Below, piece by piece: positions 21,198-32,800 of a stretch of 64,000 bases of DNA; the first letter of the stretch is position 1, and each line of letters opens with the position of its first letter. The notes beneath the pieces were generated by a model that ran no database searches, was not told the DNA's origin, and was given only the letters and a program-made list of their open reading frames with translations. A program made the translations under genes and the position numbers. Origin of the DNA: Elymus sibiricus (lineage: Eukaryota; Streptophyta; Magnoliopsida; Poales; Poaceae); contig CM077668.1 of assembly GCA_039707655.1 (NCBI GenBank), forward strand, positions 398,873,630 to 398,937,629. The letters are read 5' to 3'.

Positions 21198-23696
21198 ATT
21201 CCTGCTCGTCCTCGAGTAGGTAAATAATAAAAACAGAATTTTTTATGTGGAATGCTACCTATCATATTTATCTCATATTCTTTTCTTTGTAGCATGAACA
21301 TTTGGACTTGAATGATTCAAAGCAATAGTCTATAATTTGACATGAAGATATAAATACTCAAGCATGCTAACAAGCAACCATGTCTTTCAAAATATCAACG
21401 CCAAAGAAAGTTATCCCTAGCCCATTATGCTCAATCATTGATCCATTCATGAAACACACTCAATATTAGCTACACACAATGCACAAGTATGACAATAGTG
21501 CTCTCTAGTTGGTGCTTTATAAGAGAAGATGGAGATTCAAAATAAAAATAAAAATTGCATAAAAGTAAATAGATAGGCCCTTCACAGAGGGAAGCAGATA
21601 TTTTCTAATATGCCAGAGCTCAAAGCTTAAATTAGAGAGATAAAATTATTTTGAGAGGCATGCTTTTCCTGTCAACGAAAACGACCGAGAATTCCCAATA
21701 TTTTCCATGCTAGACACATCATAGGCGGTTCCCAAACAGAAAGTAAAGTTTATTTCCTTTCCACCATTCTTTCACAATCCATGGCTAGCCGTATCCACGG
21801 GTGCCCTCCATACCAACACTTTCCAAGGAATTTTGTTGTTATTAATTTTTGATTCATTGTGGGACTGGGCATCCCTATTACCAACCATTCTCTCGTGCAC
21901 AAGTGAATAAACACTCATCGTGAGAATAACACACCTAGCATGGAAAATATTGGCCACCCCCTGCCGCTTCATGAGCGGTACGGGCACACAAAACGGAAAA
22001 ATTATTTTGAAAATTAGAGTTGGCACACGCAAATTTACTTGGAACAGCATTGAAATACCGCATATAGGTAGATATAAAGGACTCATTTGGCACAACTTGG
22101 GTTTAAGGATTTTGGATGCACAAGCAGTATTTCCGCTTAGTACAAATGAAGGCTAGCAAAAAGATTGAGAAGCAACCAACCAAAAAGCGAAAACGGTCAT
22201 AAACATGCATTGAACATAACTAGCACCGAATAATGCACCATAAGTAGGATATCATTTCTTTGCATAACTATTGACTTAATGTGCATGCATAGAGAATCAC
22301 AAACCTTAACACTAATATTCTTACTAAATCACAATTACTCACTAACATGACTCACATATCATCATCTCCATATCGCAAAACTATTGCAAGGAATCACACT
22401 TATCATATCCAATGATCTATATGAAAGTTTTTATTATATCCCTCTTGAATATTCATCACTTTGGGACCAAATTACTATCTTGTGCAAATTACCGTTACTA
22501 TTATCAACTCTCAAAAAGGTATAAGTGAAGCATGAGAGCGCAAATATTTCTTCAAAATTTCAATCTTATCAACTCTCAAAATAATATAAGTGAAGCATGA
22601 GAGTTTATTTCTTCAAAATTTAATCTTATCAACTCTCAAAATAATATAAGTGAAGCATGAGAGTTTATTTCTTCAAAATATAGCCACCGCCGTGCTCAAA
22701 AAGATTTAAGTGAAGCACTAGAGCAACTGCCTAGCTCAAATTTTTTTAGTGAAGCACATAGAGTATTCTAATAAATTATGATGAACGTGTGGCTCTCTCA
22801 AATTGGTGTGTCCAGCCAAGATGATTGTGACAAACTAAAAAGCAAACAAAGCAAAGACTCATATAATACAAGACGCTCCAATCAAAACACATACATGTGA
22901 CGAATAAAAATATAGCTCCAAGTAAAATTACCGATGGTTGGTAGAAGAAAGAGGGGATGCCTTCCGGGGCATCCCCAAGCTTAGATGCTTGAGTCTTCCT
23001 TGAATATTACCTTGGGGTGCCTCGGGCATCCCCAAGCTTAGGCTCTTGCCACTCCTTATTCCTTCATCCATCGTGATCTCACCCAAAACTTGAAAACTTC
23101 AATCACACAAAACTCAACAAAACCTTCGTGAGATCCGTTAGTATAACAAAATGAATCACTACTTTAAGTACTCTTGCAAACCCATTCATATTTTATTTTT
23201 GCATTATACCTACTGTGTTCTAACTTCTCCATGGCTTATACCCCCCGATACAATCCATAGTTTCAACAAAACAAGCAAGTAGTGCATCAAAAATAGAATG
23301 TGTCAAAAACAGAACAGTCTGTAGAAATCTATTTCAAAGCCATACTTCTGTAACTCCCAAAATTCTGAGAAATTAGCACAACGTGGGGAATTCATATACC
23401 AATACTGTGTAAAAATTTCAGATTTTTCTGACACTCCAGTACAGAACCAAAATTCCAACACTGGACGCAAAACTTTCTGTTTTCCAAACAACATCAATTA
23501 TACTATCTTCCAAATTATCCTAAAGACTTTACATGGCACAAACACTAATTAAAAACACAAAAACACAATCATAACAGTAGCATAATTGTGAGAACACACA
23601 ATAACAGAAACAAAAAGGAAAATTTATTTTATTCATTGGGTTGCCTCCCAACAAGCGCTATTGTTTTATGCCCCTAGCTAGGCATAATGCATAGTT
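21198..23696 (-). other. Long non-coding 3' region of element B
   Basis: About 2.5 kb between the gag stop codon and the polypurine tract. No frame with protein motifs exists. It is AT-rich, with the tandem repeat at 22495-22760 and two hairpin-forming GC blocks (GGATGCC/GGCATCC and GGGGTGCC/GGCATCCCC) at 22954-22976 and 23014-23034. The same region is conserved in D and E, which argues for a role in cis (packaging, reverse transcription or RNA stability) or simply for common descent. Confidence 0.65.
22495..22760 (-). repeat. Tandem repeat array in the 3' region of B
   Basis: Units of about 60 bp built on CAACTCTCAAAATAATATAAG, then TGAAGCATGAGAG and TTTCTTCAAAAT. Three good copies and two or three degenerate ones (CGTGCTCAAAAAGATTTAAG type) are visible. 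Counterparts are at 54945-55260 and 60427-60740. Confidence 0.75.
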
Positions 23697-24515
23697 TCAA
23701 GTGTTGTCATCCTTCGTTTCCAACTCCTCAATCACACATCCATTCTTTCTAATAGATTTAGCATAGGTTTTTCTCATCATCACACTTCTAGGCACCAAAT
23801 CAAGAATTTTACTTTTGTGAATAGGTTCCTTAATTATATCAATGAAATTGGGGTGCACGCTAATCATTTTAAGATCCTCATTTCCCTTACTAAAAGTAGC
23901 ACCATTGGTTTTAGGAACATATATGAGCTTGCAATTTTTATTGGGAGGAGTTCTATCAATATTCTTAACGGAGGAAAAAGCTGACCCCAAATTGGTAATA
24001 ATTTCTTCTATCTTATCGATTCTAGCGGGGCTTTGTTCTATTCTTTCATTAACTACCGATTCCTTCTTTTTTAAGGTTTTCAATGCGATTCCTACCTTAG
24101 AACCAAATTGAGTGATATGATTATGAATTTTTTTATCTAAATTCCCAAGATGTTCAATAGTAGACATTTTACTTTCAATAGCCTCTAACCTTTGCATAAC
24201 ATGTTCCAAAGTCAAAGTTGTTTCATTAACAGTGATAGGTGGTGATCCCACTAAATTTCCCATAGCATTGAAAGCATCCATAGAGGGACTCATCAAGAAA
24301 TTCCCTCCGGTAATAGTATCAAGTACGAATCTATACCAAGTAGTAAATCCCACATAAAAATTGCAAAGAAGGATTGTGGTGGATTGCTTACGAGTTGATC
24401 TATTATGAGCATCACAAATCCTATACCAAGCATCTTTTAAATTCTCTCCTCCCCTTTGTTTAAAATTAAGTACTTCATTTTCAGGGGTAATAGTAACGAG
24501 CGAAGAACTAGCCAT
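23697..24515 (-). CDS. Gag-like protein of non-autonomous element B
   Basis: 272 residues from ATG at 24515 (MASSSLVTITPENE); an upstream in-frame ATG at 24536 is possible. The N-terminal part carries a retrotransposon gag signature: LKDAWYRICDAHNRSTRKQS followed by LLCNFYVGFTTWYRFVLDTI and TGGNF, as in gag proteins of the Athila/Sabrina group. The middle contains heptad-like LEHVMQRLEAIESKMSTIEH, probably coiled coil. The C-terminus is basic, then ends ELETKDDNT. There is no zinc knuckle, protease or RT. A capsid-like role in particle assembly is inferred. The frame is intact, unlike the polyproteins elsewhere in the window. The last residues (KDDNT) are shared with element E, whose upstream protein is otherwise different. 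Confidence 0.7.
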   Translation of the reverse strand: MASSSLVTITPENEVLNFKQRGGENLKDAWYRICDAHNRSTRKQSTTILLCNFYVGFTTWYRFVLDTITGGNFLMSPSMDAFNAMGNLVGSPPITVNETTLTLEHVMQRLEAIESKMSTIEHLGNLDKKIHNHITQFGSKVGIALKTLKKKESVVNERIEQSPARIDKIEEIITNLGSAFSSVKNIDRTPPNKNCKLIYVPKTNGATFSKGNEDLKMISVHPNFIDIIKEPIHKSKILDLVPRSVMMRKTYAKSIRKNGCVIEELETKDDNT

Positions 24516-24702
24516 AATGGTAAAGCGAGCAAGCAATCAAGCAAATAAGCAAACAAGAAAAAGGCAAACGGAAAATATTTTTGTATTTTTGTAAAAACTT
24601 TTTAGAAGTGGGGGAGATGAAAACGAGAGGCAAAGGCAAATAAAGTAAATGCAAGGAGATGAGAGTTTTATGCATAGGTACTTGATAGATGTTGATGATG
24701 TC

Positions 24703-24720
24703 TCCCCGGCAACGGCGCCA
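24703..24720 (-). other. Primer-binding site of element B (tRNA-Asp type)
   Basis: TGGCGCCGTTGCCGGGGA on the minus strand is complementary to the 3' end expected for plant tRNA-Asp. It lies 11 bases inside the 5' LTR, separated by GAAATTCTTCC in plus reading. Confidence 0.75.
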
Positions 24721-24731
24721 GAAATTCTTCC

Positions 24732-26294
24732 TGCTACTTGTGAGCTGCGTTGGTGATTCCCTGAAGAGGAAGGGAGATGCAGTACAGTAGAGATAAGTAT
24801 TTCCCTCAGTTATGAAACCAAGGTTATCAATCCAGTAGGAGAATCACATAACACCTCATTAGCAGCACCTGCACACAAAACAACAAATCCTTGAACCCAA
24901 CGCAAACAAGGGGTTGTCAATCCCTCGGCGGTTACTTGCAAGATTAAATTGTATGTGATATATAGATAGATTGAAACAAAAATACAAAATAAAATAAATA
25001 AAGAAAAAGTGCAACAAGGTATTTTTAGGGTTTTTAATATATGATTTAGATAGACCCGGGGGCCATAGTTTTCACTAGAGGCTTCTCTCAAAAAATAGCA
25101 TACGTTGGGTAAACAAATTACTATTGGGCAATTGATAGAAAAGCAAATAATCATGATGATATCCAAGGCAATGATCATGTATATAGGCATCACATCCGAG
25201 ACAAGTAGACCGACTCCTGCCTGCATATACTACTATTACTCCACACATCGACCGCTATCCAGCATGCATCTAGTGTATTAAGTCCATAATTAACGGAGTA
25301 ACGCCTTAAGCAAGATGACATGATGTAGACAAAGTAAACTCACGCATGAATAAACCCCATCTTTTTACCCTTAATAGCAACGATACATACGTGTCATGTC
25401 CCTTTCTGTCACTGGGATTGAGCACCGCAAGATCGAACCCATTACAAAGCACCTCTTCCCATGACAAGATAAATCAATCTAGTTGGCCAAACCAAATCAA
25501 TAGATCGGAGAAGAAATACGAAGCTATAATAATCATGCATAAAAACGATCAGAGAAGACTCAAATAATATTAATGGATAATCTGATCATAAACTCACAAT
25601 TCATCGGATCCCAACAAACACACCGCAAAAAGTGATTACATCGGATAGAACTCCAAGAACATCGAGGAGAACATTGTATTGAAGATCAAAAAGAGAGAAG
25701 AAGCCATCTAGCTAATAACTATGGACCCGAAGGTCTGTGGTAAACTACTGACGCATCATCGGAAGGGCAGCAAGGTTGATGTAGAGCCCCTCCGTGATCA
25801 ATTCCCCCTCCGGCGGAGTACCGAAAAAGGCCTCCAGATGGGATCTCTCGAGAATAGAAACTTGCGGTGGCGGAAAAAGTATTTCGTGGACTCCTCTGTT
25901 GGTTTCCCGATTTTAGAGAATTTATAGTGGTGGAATTAGGTCAAACGGAGCTGTGTGGGCCCCACAAGCCACCAGGGCGCGCCACCCCCTAGGGCGCGCC
26001 CTGGTACCTCGTGGGCCACTGCTCCATCTTCTGGCCCTCTCCTGATGCTTCCAGTACTTGTTATGTCCAGAAAAAAATCTCCAAAAAGTTTCATGGCATT
26101 TGGACTTCGTTTGGTACTGATATTCTGGAAAACCAAAAACAGGCAAAAAACAGCAACTGGCACTGGGCACTAAGTTAATAGGTTAGTCCCAAAAAATGAT
26201 ATATAATTGCTGTAAATGTATATAAAAACATTCAAGATTGATAATATAATAGCATGGAACAATCAAAAAATTTAGATACGTTGGAGACGTATCA
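24732..26294 (-). repeat. 5' LTR of element B
   Basis: 1563 bp, TGCTACTT...GACGTATCA in plus reading. It contains the inverted repeat CCAGGGCGCGCC/GGCGCGCCCTGG at about 25972-26004. The right end joins directly to the middle of a Tekay gag gene at 26296. Confidence 0.85.
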
Positions 26295-26295
26295 G

Positions 26296-27309
26296 CCAGT
26301 GCTGGAAGATTGCCGCCGCAACAACACTTGCTTCACTTGTGGACAAGGCGGGTATTATTCCAAGCAGTGCCCCACAAGGGCCGGAAAGCCACCATCCGAC
26401 TTCAAGCCACAAGTCAACAATATTGGGTGCCGCCCCAATCAGGACTTCCGTCCCGGCCAAGTCCATCATATCTCCGCTGAGGAAGCCCGCGAAGCACCAG
26501 ATGTGGTCCTCGGTATGTTTCCTATCAATGACATACCTGTAATTATCTTATTTGATTCCGGGGCTTCCCATTCGTTTATTTCGCGGAGTTTTGCCACCAT
26601 ACACAAATTTTTCCCTTCTCTTTTGGACAAAATCATGGTGGTACAATCCCCTGGTTCCATGCTCAGAACAAATGTCATATATAAGGACCTGGAAATCTCG
26701 ATACATGGAGTTAAGTTTCCAGCTACCCTTATCGCCATTGAATCCCCTGGACTGGACATAATACTGGGGATGGATTGGTTGACACCGCACCAGGTCTGCA
26801 TCAACTGCGCCACCAGGACAGTGACATTGGCTAACCCGGCAGGACAAACAGTTCAGTTTACCGCTAGCAGAATGTTGTCAAAGAAAGGAATGGCATTCAA
26901 GACCACCGCTATAGATATGAACCTGATTCCGGTAGTCAGTGAATTTCCAGATGTATTCCCTGAGGAATTACCAGGAATGCCACCCGACCGGGAACTGGAA
27001 TTTGCTATCGATGTTATTCTCAGAACCGCACCAATATACAAGAAGTACTACCGCATGCCATCCACACAGCTGGTGGAATTGAATAAACAGTTGGATGAAT
27101 TGCTACAGAAAGGGTATATTCGCCCAAGCATCTCACCATGGGGATCACCCGTGTTGTTTGTTAAAAAGAAGGATGACAGTCTTCGAATGTGCGTGGACTA
27201 TCGCCCGCTGAATGAGGTCACTATCAAAAATAAGTATCCGCTTCCCCGCATTGATGATTTGTTCGACCAGTTAAACGGGGCCCGGGTATTTTCCAAAATT
27301 GACCTCTGA
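26296..27309 (+). pseudogene. Tekay copy C: gag C-terminus, protease and RT N-terminus
   Basis: The reading frame enters from the neighbouring LTR (open from 26254), but Tekay homology starts at 26296. A zinc knuckle is present as [14 protein letters not shown], in which the conserved His of CX2CX4HX4C is Tyr, so metal binding is doubtful. An aspartic protease follows, with [10 protein letters not shown] (about 26550-26580) and [10 protein letters not shown] then starts with PELPG-like linker, [24 protein letters not shown] and FSKIDL. The frame ends at TGA 27307-27309, where copy G has CGA. The product would be processed into nucleocapsid, protease and RT in an intact relative. Confidence 0.85.
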
Positions 27310-28896
27310 ACGGGGTATCACCAGCTAAAAATCAGAAAAGAGGTTATCCCCATGACAGCCTTCACCACTCGATATGGTCTGTATGAATTTACAGTCATGT
27401 CATTCGGGCTGACCAATGCTCCAGCTTACTTCATGAGCATGATGAACAAAGTCTTCATGGACTTCCTGGACAAGTTTGTGGTAGTGTTCATCAATGATAT
27501 CCTTATATACTCCAAAGATGAAGAGGAGCACAAGCAACACCTCCATGTTGTCCTGGAAAGACTAAGGACCCATCACTTGTATGCCAAGTTCAACAAGTGT
27601 GAATTTTGGCTAAGAAAGGTGGGATTTCTGGGACACGTTCTGTCAGAACAAGGTGTGGCCGTCGACCCCAGCAAGGTGACTGCTGTATTAAATTGGAAGA
27701 CGCCCGCTACGGTAACAGAAGTCCGCAGTTTTCTGGGATTGGCAGGCTACTACCGCCATTTCATTGAAGGCTTCTCGAAGATAGCCAAGCCACTGACAGA
27801 ACTGTTGAAGAAGAATCACAAGTTTGTCTGGACGGAGGAATGTGACAGCAGCTTTATGAAGCTAAAGACGAGGTTAACCACGGCCCCTGTCCTAATTCTT
27901 CCAGATATCCACAAGAGCTTTGACATATACTGTGATGCTTCCAGGTGTGGAATTGGCTGTGTATTAATGCAGGAGGGAAAGGTTGTAGCATATGCATCCA
28001 GACAGCTACGACCCCATGAGGAGAACTACCCCACCCATGACCTGGAATTAGCAGCCGTGGTTCATGCTCTGAAAATTTGGAGGCATTATCTCATTGGGCA
28101 ACGCTGTGAGATATACACGGACCATAAGTGTCTCAAGTATATCTTCACACAACCCGATCTCAACCTCAGACAAAGAAGATGGCTCGAACTGGTCAAGGAC
28201 TATGATCTCGGGATCAACTACCATCCGGGAAAAGCCAGCATGGTCGCAGATGCCCTCAGTAGGAAACCAGGTACTGTGAATGCAATAATTGAAGGTATCC
28301 ATCCGAGGTTACAAAAAGAGTTTGCCAAGCTCAACTTGGTACTTTGTGGCCCGATTAACCCGGATACATTGGTAATCACTCCAACACTTATGGAGGAAAT
28401 TAAAGAAGCTCAGAAAGCAGACAAAAGTGTACAGGAGATCAGGGGAAGCATGCAACAAGGAAAGGCCAAGTCATTCCGTGTTGACAATCAGGGAACATTA
28501 TGGTTTGACAACCGAATATACGTATCTGATCAAGAAAACCCGAGACAACAAATATTACGAGAGGCCCATGAATCCGCATATTCCATTCACCTGGGAGGAA
28601 CAAAAATGTACCAGGACCTAAGGGAAACTTTTTGGTGGCCAGGAATGCGAAGAGACATTGCTTACTATGTCGCATGTTGCGATGTGTGCAATAAGGTTAA
28701 GGCTGAGCTCCAGAAACCGGCCGGATTGTTACAACCCTTACAGGTTCCCCTGTGGAAGTGGGATGACATATGTATGGACTTTATTGTTGGGTTACCCAAG
28801 TCAGCGAGAGGCCACGATGCCATATGGGTTATCGTGGATATACTCACTAAAGTGGCTCACTTTATTCCAGTAAAGACCACTTTCAGGGCTGACTAG
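27310..28896 (+). pseudogene. Tekay copy C: RT catalytic part, RNase H and integrase N-terminus
   Basis: The frame is open after the CGA-to-TGA stop. RT palm motifs are visible ([20 protein letters not shown], then [13 protein letters not shown]). The catalytic pair, FIDD in copy G, is FIND here, which should abolish polymerase activity. RNase H follows with all acidic positions present ([28 protein letters not shown]). The integrase HHCC module ([17 protein letters not shown]) and the first catalytic strand ([10 protein letters not shown]) come next. The frame ends at TAG 28894-28896, in place of CAG in copy G. Confidence 0.85.
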
Positions 28897-28911
28897 CTTG
28901 CACAACTCTAT

Positions 28912-29637
28912 ATGTCCCGGATTGTCAGCCTTCATGGAGTACCCAAGTCCATCACGTCAGATAGAGGGTCCTTGTTTACTTCAGCATTCTGGCTACGTTT
29001 ACATCAAGCTCTGGGAACCGTGTTAAAGCATAGCACAACATATCACCCACAGACGGACGGGCAGACCGAACGAGTGAACCAAATATTAGAAGATATGCTT
29101 TGGTCTTGTGCCCTCATCTATGGACCCAAGTGGGAGAATAGTCTACCCTATTCGGAGTTTTCCTACAATAACAGTTATCAGGCAAGTCTCAAAATGTCAC
29201 CGTTTGAAGCATTGTATGGGCGTAAATGCCGCACCCCCTTGAACTGGTCACAGACAGGAGACAGCCATATCTTTGGCACGGATTTGATGCTCGAGGCTGA
29301 GAAGCAAGTTAAGGAAATTCAAGAGCGTCTTCGAGCAGCTAATTCCCGTCAAAAGAGTTACTATGACCCAAAACACCAGGAAGTAACCTTTGAGCCCGGA
29401 GAGTATGCTTACCTCCGAGTAACTCCCATGAAAGGAATCAAAAGGTTTCATACCCGAGGAAAACTTGCACCCAGATATATCGGTCCCTTTCCAGTGATTG
29501 CTAGAAGAGGCAGAGTAGCCTACCAACTAGAGCTACCGCCAGAATTGTCCGAGGTTCACGATGTCTTTCACATATCACAGCTGAGAAAGTGCATTGCACC
29601 TACGATCAAACATGCACATATGAGTGAACTAGAGTAA
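28912..29637 (+). pseudogene. Tekay copy C: integrase core C-terminal half
   Basis: Picks up directly after the TAG with MSRIVSLHGVPKSITSDRG, the second catalytic Asp, and YHPQTDGQTERVNQ with the catalytic Glu. The C-terminal GPY/F-like stretch (APRYIGPFPV) and HDVFHISQLRKC follow. The frame ends at 29637 because bases are missing after CTAGAG relative to copy G (LELTKDLTYEE region). The chromodomain continues in another frame. Confidence 0.85.
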
Positions 29638-29870
29638 CCAGGGATCTGACCTATGAGGAAAAGCCTGTCAGAATCCTGGATGAGATGGAAAGAACCACCC
29701 GGAGTAAGGTGATCAGGTTTTACAAGGTATTGTGGGATCACCATACCGAAGAAGAGGCTACCTGGGAAAGAGAGGATTTTCTGAGATCAGCATATCCGTA
29801 TTTGTTTCCTGAGCAACCGAATCTCGAGGAAGAGATTCATCCTAAGGGGGGTAGGTTTGTGACACCCTAG
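29638..29870 (+). pseudogene. Tekay copy C: chromodomain
   Basis: VRILDEMERTTRSKVIRFYK, VLWDHH and EEATWEREDFLRSAYPYLF form a chromodomain like that of copies A and G, out of frame with the integrase upstream. The frame ends at a TAG just inside the LTR (29868-29870, GTGACACCCTAG), one C-to-T change relative to copies A and G, which read on. Confidence 0.8.
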
Positions 29871-32800
29871 TTTTGGCAACTTTTTCTTTTCAATTTTTTT
29901 CTGGTTTTATTTGCAATTTGTTGGTTTTTGGAATCAATTCATTGGACTCTGGACTTGAGCACACTTTCATTTCTTTCTCCAAGTGTGCTAAGGCTCTCAT
30001 AATCTCACCAAAACCCTGCTGGACCAAACCCTAATTTTTATTCTTTCAACAAAATTCATTTTCTCCTTTGAAAATGCCTATTTTCACTATGGGTTGTGAA
30101 GTAACCTATAGCTCTGTTGACCAGAAAAATCTCAAATTAATACCACACCTTCTTGACATCATCTAATCCCACAATACCCAAAAATATTCAATTGTCCAGT
30201 ACAATATTCTGTCCAGAAAATTCCTTTTATCTTCTGGACAGAATTGACCTTTGTGAAGCAACCTATATCTCCATGACTTAGAAAATTCCCAAATTAATCC
30301 CTGAGATACTAGGGACTATATCTTTCCACAATATCCAAAAATATGTCTTAGCCAGTTCAATTTTTCAGCAAGAATATTCTGACAAGCTTCTGGCCATTTT
30401 AATCCTTCGTGAAGGAAGTACCAGCTAGAAGTGTCCATTGGCTCTGAAACTTTTATAGCTACTTTCCACCACCAAATAACCTCTCAATACTAAATTTCAT
30501 CATCAGGAGCCAATCTATGTGAGTGAAACATCATCAGCAAGCTTCTGGACCAGAATGTGGTTTGTACATGAACCATGTTCAAAACTTGTTGAAAATTTCT
30601 CCAATCTTGCCAGAAGGTAGTCCTTCCTACCCAGAACACCCCAGACAAATCTTCTAGCTCAACCTCCAACTCATATTCTCTCTGGAACCTCCCCAAGATC
30701 CTAGCCAGAGGCTGTTTTGGATGAGCTCGGGCAGTTTGAGCCATCCCTAGCCCTATCCTTGCCCTAGGGCACCTATTTGAGCTCAGGTCGGCACAATGGA
30801 CAAGGTTTGACAGGTTTGCGTTGCCTCCAGGTGCCAGTGCCCATGGTGATCACGTGGCTAGCACGGCCAAAGTCACGCTCTGTGCGCCGACCACGTCGGA
30901 CGCGACCACTCCGGCCGTCCCGCGTCGCCGTACCTTGTCTGGTCGTGCCGACATCATCACCGCCACCCACGTACCCCCTCCAGAACCCTCCCCCTCGCCG
31001 GAAACGCTCTCGCCGGCCGCCACCGAGCACCGCACTGTTGCGCCCGTGCTGCTACTGTGGCCGCGCTGGCTGTCCTCTTCCTCCCGTCGAGCTATTGCGT
31101 CGTATTAACTCCACTGACCTCCGCGACGGCCAGCTCGCCGTCCTTGGTCCGCCAGCAAAGCCATGGCGGCTTGCGGCCACTGTCGACCGCTCCCCGCCTA
31201 TAAAAGCCCCGCCCGGCTTGTCCCAGCTCCTCACCACACTCCATCCACCTTCAATCGAGCCCGAGCTCGCCGAGCCAAGGCTGGGAGGCCCTCTGGCCTC
31301 GCATCTCGCCGGAGTTCTGCCGCCGAGCTAGCTCCGCCCCCCACCAGCTCCGACCAACCCCATCCTCTTCCGACCCCATCTTTGAGCTCAGTGCACTCCC
31401 CTGGCCCTCCTCGACCTCCTACCCAGCCGAAATGCTGCCAGAATTGCCGTTTCTGGCGACCACCGTAACCAGTCGCCGCCGGAGAGGAAGGGGGCGACGC
31501 TGTCTGGCCATCTCCGGTCAAGCTGCGGGTATGTACGGCTCCGTCTCCACCTGCTCATTCCGTTCCACCCATCTCCGGCCGCCACCGAGGCCTCCTCGCC
31601 GGAGAACCGCCGTCAGTGAGCCGCCTCGCCTCTGTTCTCTCTCTCTTTTAAATATGACAGGGTGGCCCCACCTGTCATAGGCCCAGCCGTGCCCGAAGCG
31701 GTACGCTAGTGGAAGCGTACTCCGGGTTTACGCCATCGACGTGGCCTCCTCTGGAAATTCCAGTATTTCAATTTAATTTAATATTTAGTCCAGTTTGACC
31801 AAAAACTTTGACCAGCTCTAATTTTTAAACCACAAGTCCAAATCAATTGATTCTTTTTGCTGTGGTTTTGTCTTGAGCTCCTCTATTTTCTGGCAAAAGT
31901 TGGTATTTTTCCAATATGTACAGAATTTATGGCAACCAGAAATGCTTTATGTGACATTTTATTTTGCCATTTAAAAATATTTTCAGAAGGAAATTGCTTT
32001 GGTGTTGAAGACCAGGAGTTTGTTGACACCCCACTTGAGCAAGGCAAGACACATCATCCATTGCATAAGGCATTACAATAGTATTGGCTTTATGTTAAAT
32101 TCTTTTGCATTTAATCCAATATAAAAATGCCATAATTCATATTGTTTGGTATCTTGCATGAACCCTTCCATGTTAGTTCATTTATTCAACATAACTAATA
32201 TGACAAGCAACTTTACATGATGTATGTCAATTTGATGGTTGATCAAGTGCCACCGACCCGGACTTACCCGTGCAGCCACATCTGCCGGAATGGGACGGCC
32301 TTGACTTGGTCTAACCTTGTGCTCTTTTACCGGTACCACCAAAGAGGGAAGGTTATGCGTGCATGCTACCCTGATCAGGTAGACGACGATAACCTTGTGA
32401 TACCAAGTTAAGTTATTTGCCGACGTCCCCGTTTGGGACAGTTTAGTTTGGCCACGACGGTGGCAGGTGTCGGGAGTGACACAGGGGCCACCCAGGGCAT
32501 GACTCGGACGAGGAATGATTGTCAGTGGTACGATAGAAGGGTCACAGGTTAGGCAAGTTTTGTTGGACGAATGTCCATGGTGTGCGTAACGTGCGCAACC
32601 TCTGCAGAGTGTAAGAATCTATTCGAATAGCCGCGTCCACGGTATTGGACACAGTCCGCACTAGGTCACACTGTATGATCAACAGTAATAATGATGGAAG
32701 AACTTGTCTTATGCTTAGAAGTGACCGGTGGGTCACGAGTGCTCCGGGAATCATGGTGTGAACCCGGAGGAGAGTAAGTTGATAATCAGTAACAGTAAGT

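Larger units (their letters stand above)
19618..26294 (-). mobile_element. Sabrina-like non-autonomous retrotransposon B (two LTRs, gag only)
   Basis: A minus-strand element of 6677 bp: 5' LTR at 24732-26294, tRNA-Asp-type primer site at 24703-24720, gag-like ORF at 23697-24515, a 2.5 kb non-coding 3' region with tandem and polypurine-like repeats, polypurine tract at 21183-21197, and 3' LTR at 19618-21182. No protease, RT or integrase is present, so it would need proteins from a relative. The 5-bp flanks do not match (GAGGG left, GCCAG right). The left flank is another LTR and the right is the middle of a Tekay gag, so the present arrangement probably arose by recombination or deletion rather than by one clean insertion. 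Confidence 0.8.

Noticed and set aside
22495..22760. Regularly repeated units resembling a CRISPR array
   Set aside because: Units are adjacent and diverged with no unique spacers, no cas genes are present, and the context is a plant retrotransposon.
24700..24720. Possible tRNA gene (GGCAACGGCGCCA)
   Set aside because: Only the 3' end complement is present. It is the retrotransposon primer-binding site, not a cloverleaf-forming gene.
25346..25567. Conserved 73-codon frame starting MNKPHLFTLNSNDTY, present in every minus-oriented Sabrina-like LTR
   Set aside because: It is antisense to the LTR, conserved only because the LTR is repeated, and has no start context or domain. It could be tested by Ka/Ks, but there is no positive support.
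26254..26295. Start of the Tekay copy C protein inside the Sabrina-like LTR as a genuine fusion
   Set aside because: The frame is open by chance through the LTR end. Tekay homology starts at 26296, and the junction looks like recombination.
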